Positions 4,555-5,985 of a stretch of 5,985 bases of DNA are shown here, in pieces. Both the position numbers and the translations under genes were made by a program. Location of the stretch: assembly GCA_005790265.1 (NCBI GenBank), contig SXVE01000070.1:1-5985 (forward strand), read 5' to 3'. The DNA is from Acidobacteriota bacterium. Lineage in GTDB: Bacteria > Acidobacteriota > Blastocatellia > Pyrinomonadales > Pyrinomonadaceae. Below the pieces are notes generated by a model, which was given only the letters and a program-made list of their open reading frames with translations, was not told where the DNA came from and did not search any database. Every line of letters starts with the position of its first letter. Position 1 is the first letter of the stretch.

Positions 4555-5985
4555 ATGCGACCAAAATCTACGAGGAACAAGCTCGTTTCCGCACGGCGAA
4601 TGACCGGAAAAAACGGCAAAACCCGCAGCTTAAATTCATATTCATTTGCGGCGCTGAGCCTAATGGTATTAACGATGTTTTTTTCCGTTAATACCTCGGC
4701 ACAGTCAATCGGCGCAAATTTTTCTTTATGGGGAGTCGGTGAATACATCGTTTCACTTTTCCATAATGATTCGGCGAGCGGCGAGCGGCGAGCGCAGCCG
4801 TTTGTTGAACCGAACACAACGCCCCAAAGAGTTAATGAACCGCCATCATCTAATTTAGCAAGTCCTTGTCCGAGTTCGGGCGTGACCATTAACGTCGTCC
4901 CAGGCGGCTCAATTCAAGCGGCGATCAATGCTGCCAACCCGCTCGGCGGCGATAAAATCAAAGTTGCTGCCGGAACATACATCGAGCAGCTCGTCATTAA
5001 TAAATGCGTCACCATCGAAGGCGACGGACAAGGCGCGACGATTATCAAGTCGCCTTCCACCCTCGCACCAAGCACGACCTCAGGCGTAACGGCGCAGTCA
5101 ATCATCGAAACGCGCAGCGAGAAATTTGTCACTATGACGGATTTAACCGTTTCCGGTCCGGTTCCGTCTCCGCTCCCGGCTGTTTACGGCATTTTTGTCA
5201 TTGATAATTCCGCGCTCAAAATGAACAACGTGAACGTAACCGAAATTCGCAAAGCCAGCGGATTTGACGGCGTACAAGAAATTAACTCCGTGCGCGCCGG
5301 AAGCGTTTCGTTCAATCAAATCGGGACGCTCGATTTCACCAACGTCAAAATTGACAAGTACCAAAAAACCGGCGTTATCGTTAGTCGAGCCGGTTCATCG
5401 GCGACGATCGCAAACAGCAGCATCGAAGGCGAAGGCGTGCAGACGGCGATTGCCCAAAACGGCATTCAAGTTAGCGACGGCGCGACGGCAACGATTACGA
5501 ATAACACGATCAGCGGTAATGTCTGCGACAACGCGGCATGCAGTTTCAGCACTTATTACTCTTACGCGATTCTCGGTGCCGAAAGCGGCGCGATGACCGT
5601 TTCCGGCAACACGATCAATAACAATGACGCCGGAATTTTGAGCTGGCATTCGGCGACCGCTTCGGCGTCAAACATCAGCGGCAATCTGTTGACCAACAGC
5701 CGCTACGCCGGAATTGATTTGGATCAGGGAACAACCAACGTGACGAATAATTACATCGTCGGTAGCGCCTCCGGTCCGGTCGTCGGCGTTGGTGCTTATT
5801 CTTACGGCGGCAACTCCACAAACACGGTCGGAAATCTGCAAATGAATTCGATTACCGACGCATCGCAGACGAACATCGGATTATACGATTTCAACACGAG
5901 CGACGCTGCCATTCCGACGGTAACAGCCAATTTCAACCGCCTTTCAGGCAGTGCGGGCGGCGTCAACAACACGACGACGACGAGC
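4555..5985 (+). CDS. secreted right-handed beta-helix protein (3' end outside the window)
   Basis: The first 477 codons are present and the frame is still open at the window edge. Residues 1-25 are strongly basic, 29-45 are hydrophobic (FAALSLMVLTMFFSV), and TSA49 gives a signal-peptidase site, so the protein is exported. Residues 50-105 are low in structure and Pro/Ser rich. From about 110 the sequence is a parallel beta-helix of the pectate-lyase-like superfamily. GGSIQAAINAANPLGGDKIK, then AAGTYIEQLVI and VTIEGDGQGATII form the standard first coils. Repeating coils follow (NNTISGN, GNTINNNDAGI, GNLLTNSRYAGIDL, NNYIVG). No catalytic residues can be assigned from motifs, so lyase, hydrolase, adhesin or surface-structure roles stay open. 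Cysteines 324 and 329 are close enough to bridge. A heptamer repeat follows the signal-peptide coding region. Its 5' leader may be structured. Confidence 0.9.
   Translation, partial: MRPKSTRNKLVSARRMTGKNGKTRSLNSYSFAALSLMVLTMFFSVNTSAQSIGANFSLWGVGEYIVSLFHNDSASGERRAQPFVEPNTTPQRVNEPPSSNLASPCPSSGVTINVVPGGSIQAAINAANPLGGDKIKVAAGTYIEQLVINKCVTIEGDGQGATIIKSPSTLAPSTTSGVTAQSIIETRSEKFVTMTDLTVSGPVPSPLPAVYGIFVIDNSALKMNNVNVTEIRKASGFDGVQEINSVRAGSVSFNQIGTLDFTNVKIDKYQKTGVIVSRAGSSATIANSSIEGEGVQTAIAQNGIQVSDGATATITNNTISGNVCDNAACSFSTYYSYAILGAESGAMTVSGNTINNNDAGILSWHSATASASNISGNLLTNSRYAGIDLDQGTTNVTNNYIVGSASGPVVGVGAYSYGGNSTNTVGNLQMNSITDASQTNIGLYDFNTSDAAIPTVTANFNRLSGSAGGVNNTTTTS
4772..4792 (+). repeat. three tandem copies of the heptamer CGGCGAG
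   Basis: Three perfect head-to-tail copies lie early in the beta-helix CDS, at about residues 73-80 (ASGERRA), just after the signal peptide. Gain or loss of one seven-base unit would shift the reading frame and truncate the protein. Three units is short for a contingency locus, so this may be only local low complexity. Confidence 0.8.

Noticed and set aside
4500..4691. Plus-strand ORF of 63 residues overlapping the beta-helix gene start
   Set aside because: It is in another frame with no Shine-Dalgarno, and the beta-helix frame has AGGAG, a signal peptide and a long conserved fold.

Overview
The window reads as a bacterial chromosome segment with three protein genes, one tRNA gene and an unusually structured, AT-rich intergenic region of about 1.06 kb. 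Both intact CDSs and the partial CDS have GGAG-type Shine-Dalgarno sequences. Intrinsic terminators with U-tracts are present, and the tRNA has a sigma70-type promoter. Codon choice in the large genes is rich in GCG, CGC, GGC and TCG. Secreted proteins joined by Thr-Pro linkers plus a large beta-helix protein suggest a diderm environmental bacterium. An Acidobacteriota/Blastocatellia-like source is my best guess, but nothing in the window is taxonomically decisive.

Layout from left to right. (1) 16-177: a monocistronic tRNA-Pro(CGG) gene with promoter, encoded CCA and terminator. (2) 178-417: a leader with one strong hairpin, followed by 418-2958, an exported M28 aminopeptidase of the Vibrio proteolyticus leucyl aminopeptidase type. 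All five metal-ligand positions are present, and two tandem discoidin-like domains hang on TP-rich linkers. (3) 3027-3070: a 17-bp bidirectional terminator between converging genes. (4) 3491-3108, minus strand: queD, whose product makes 6-carboxytetrahydropterin for queuosine and other 7-deazaguanines. (5) 3492-4554: no confident gene. It holds a possible promoter, a 41-codon ORF, a plus-strand terminator, a minus-strand terminator-like hairpin facing it, a segment with two mutually exclusive foldings, and a possible three-way-junction leader. (6) 4555-5985 and beyond: the 5' part of a secreted right-handed beta-helix protein that leaves the window in frame.

The genes do not form one operon. 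The peptidase and beta-helix protein are both exported and could both act on extracellular polymers or surfaces, while queD is a housekeeping modification gene. The part most worth following up is 3626-4505. It contains a promoter-to-terminator unit on the plus strand and a hairpin-plus-terminator arrangement on the minus strand. It also contains a folded leader just before the beta-helix gene. These are structure readings made by eye, not proven RNAs.
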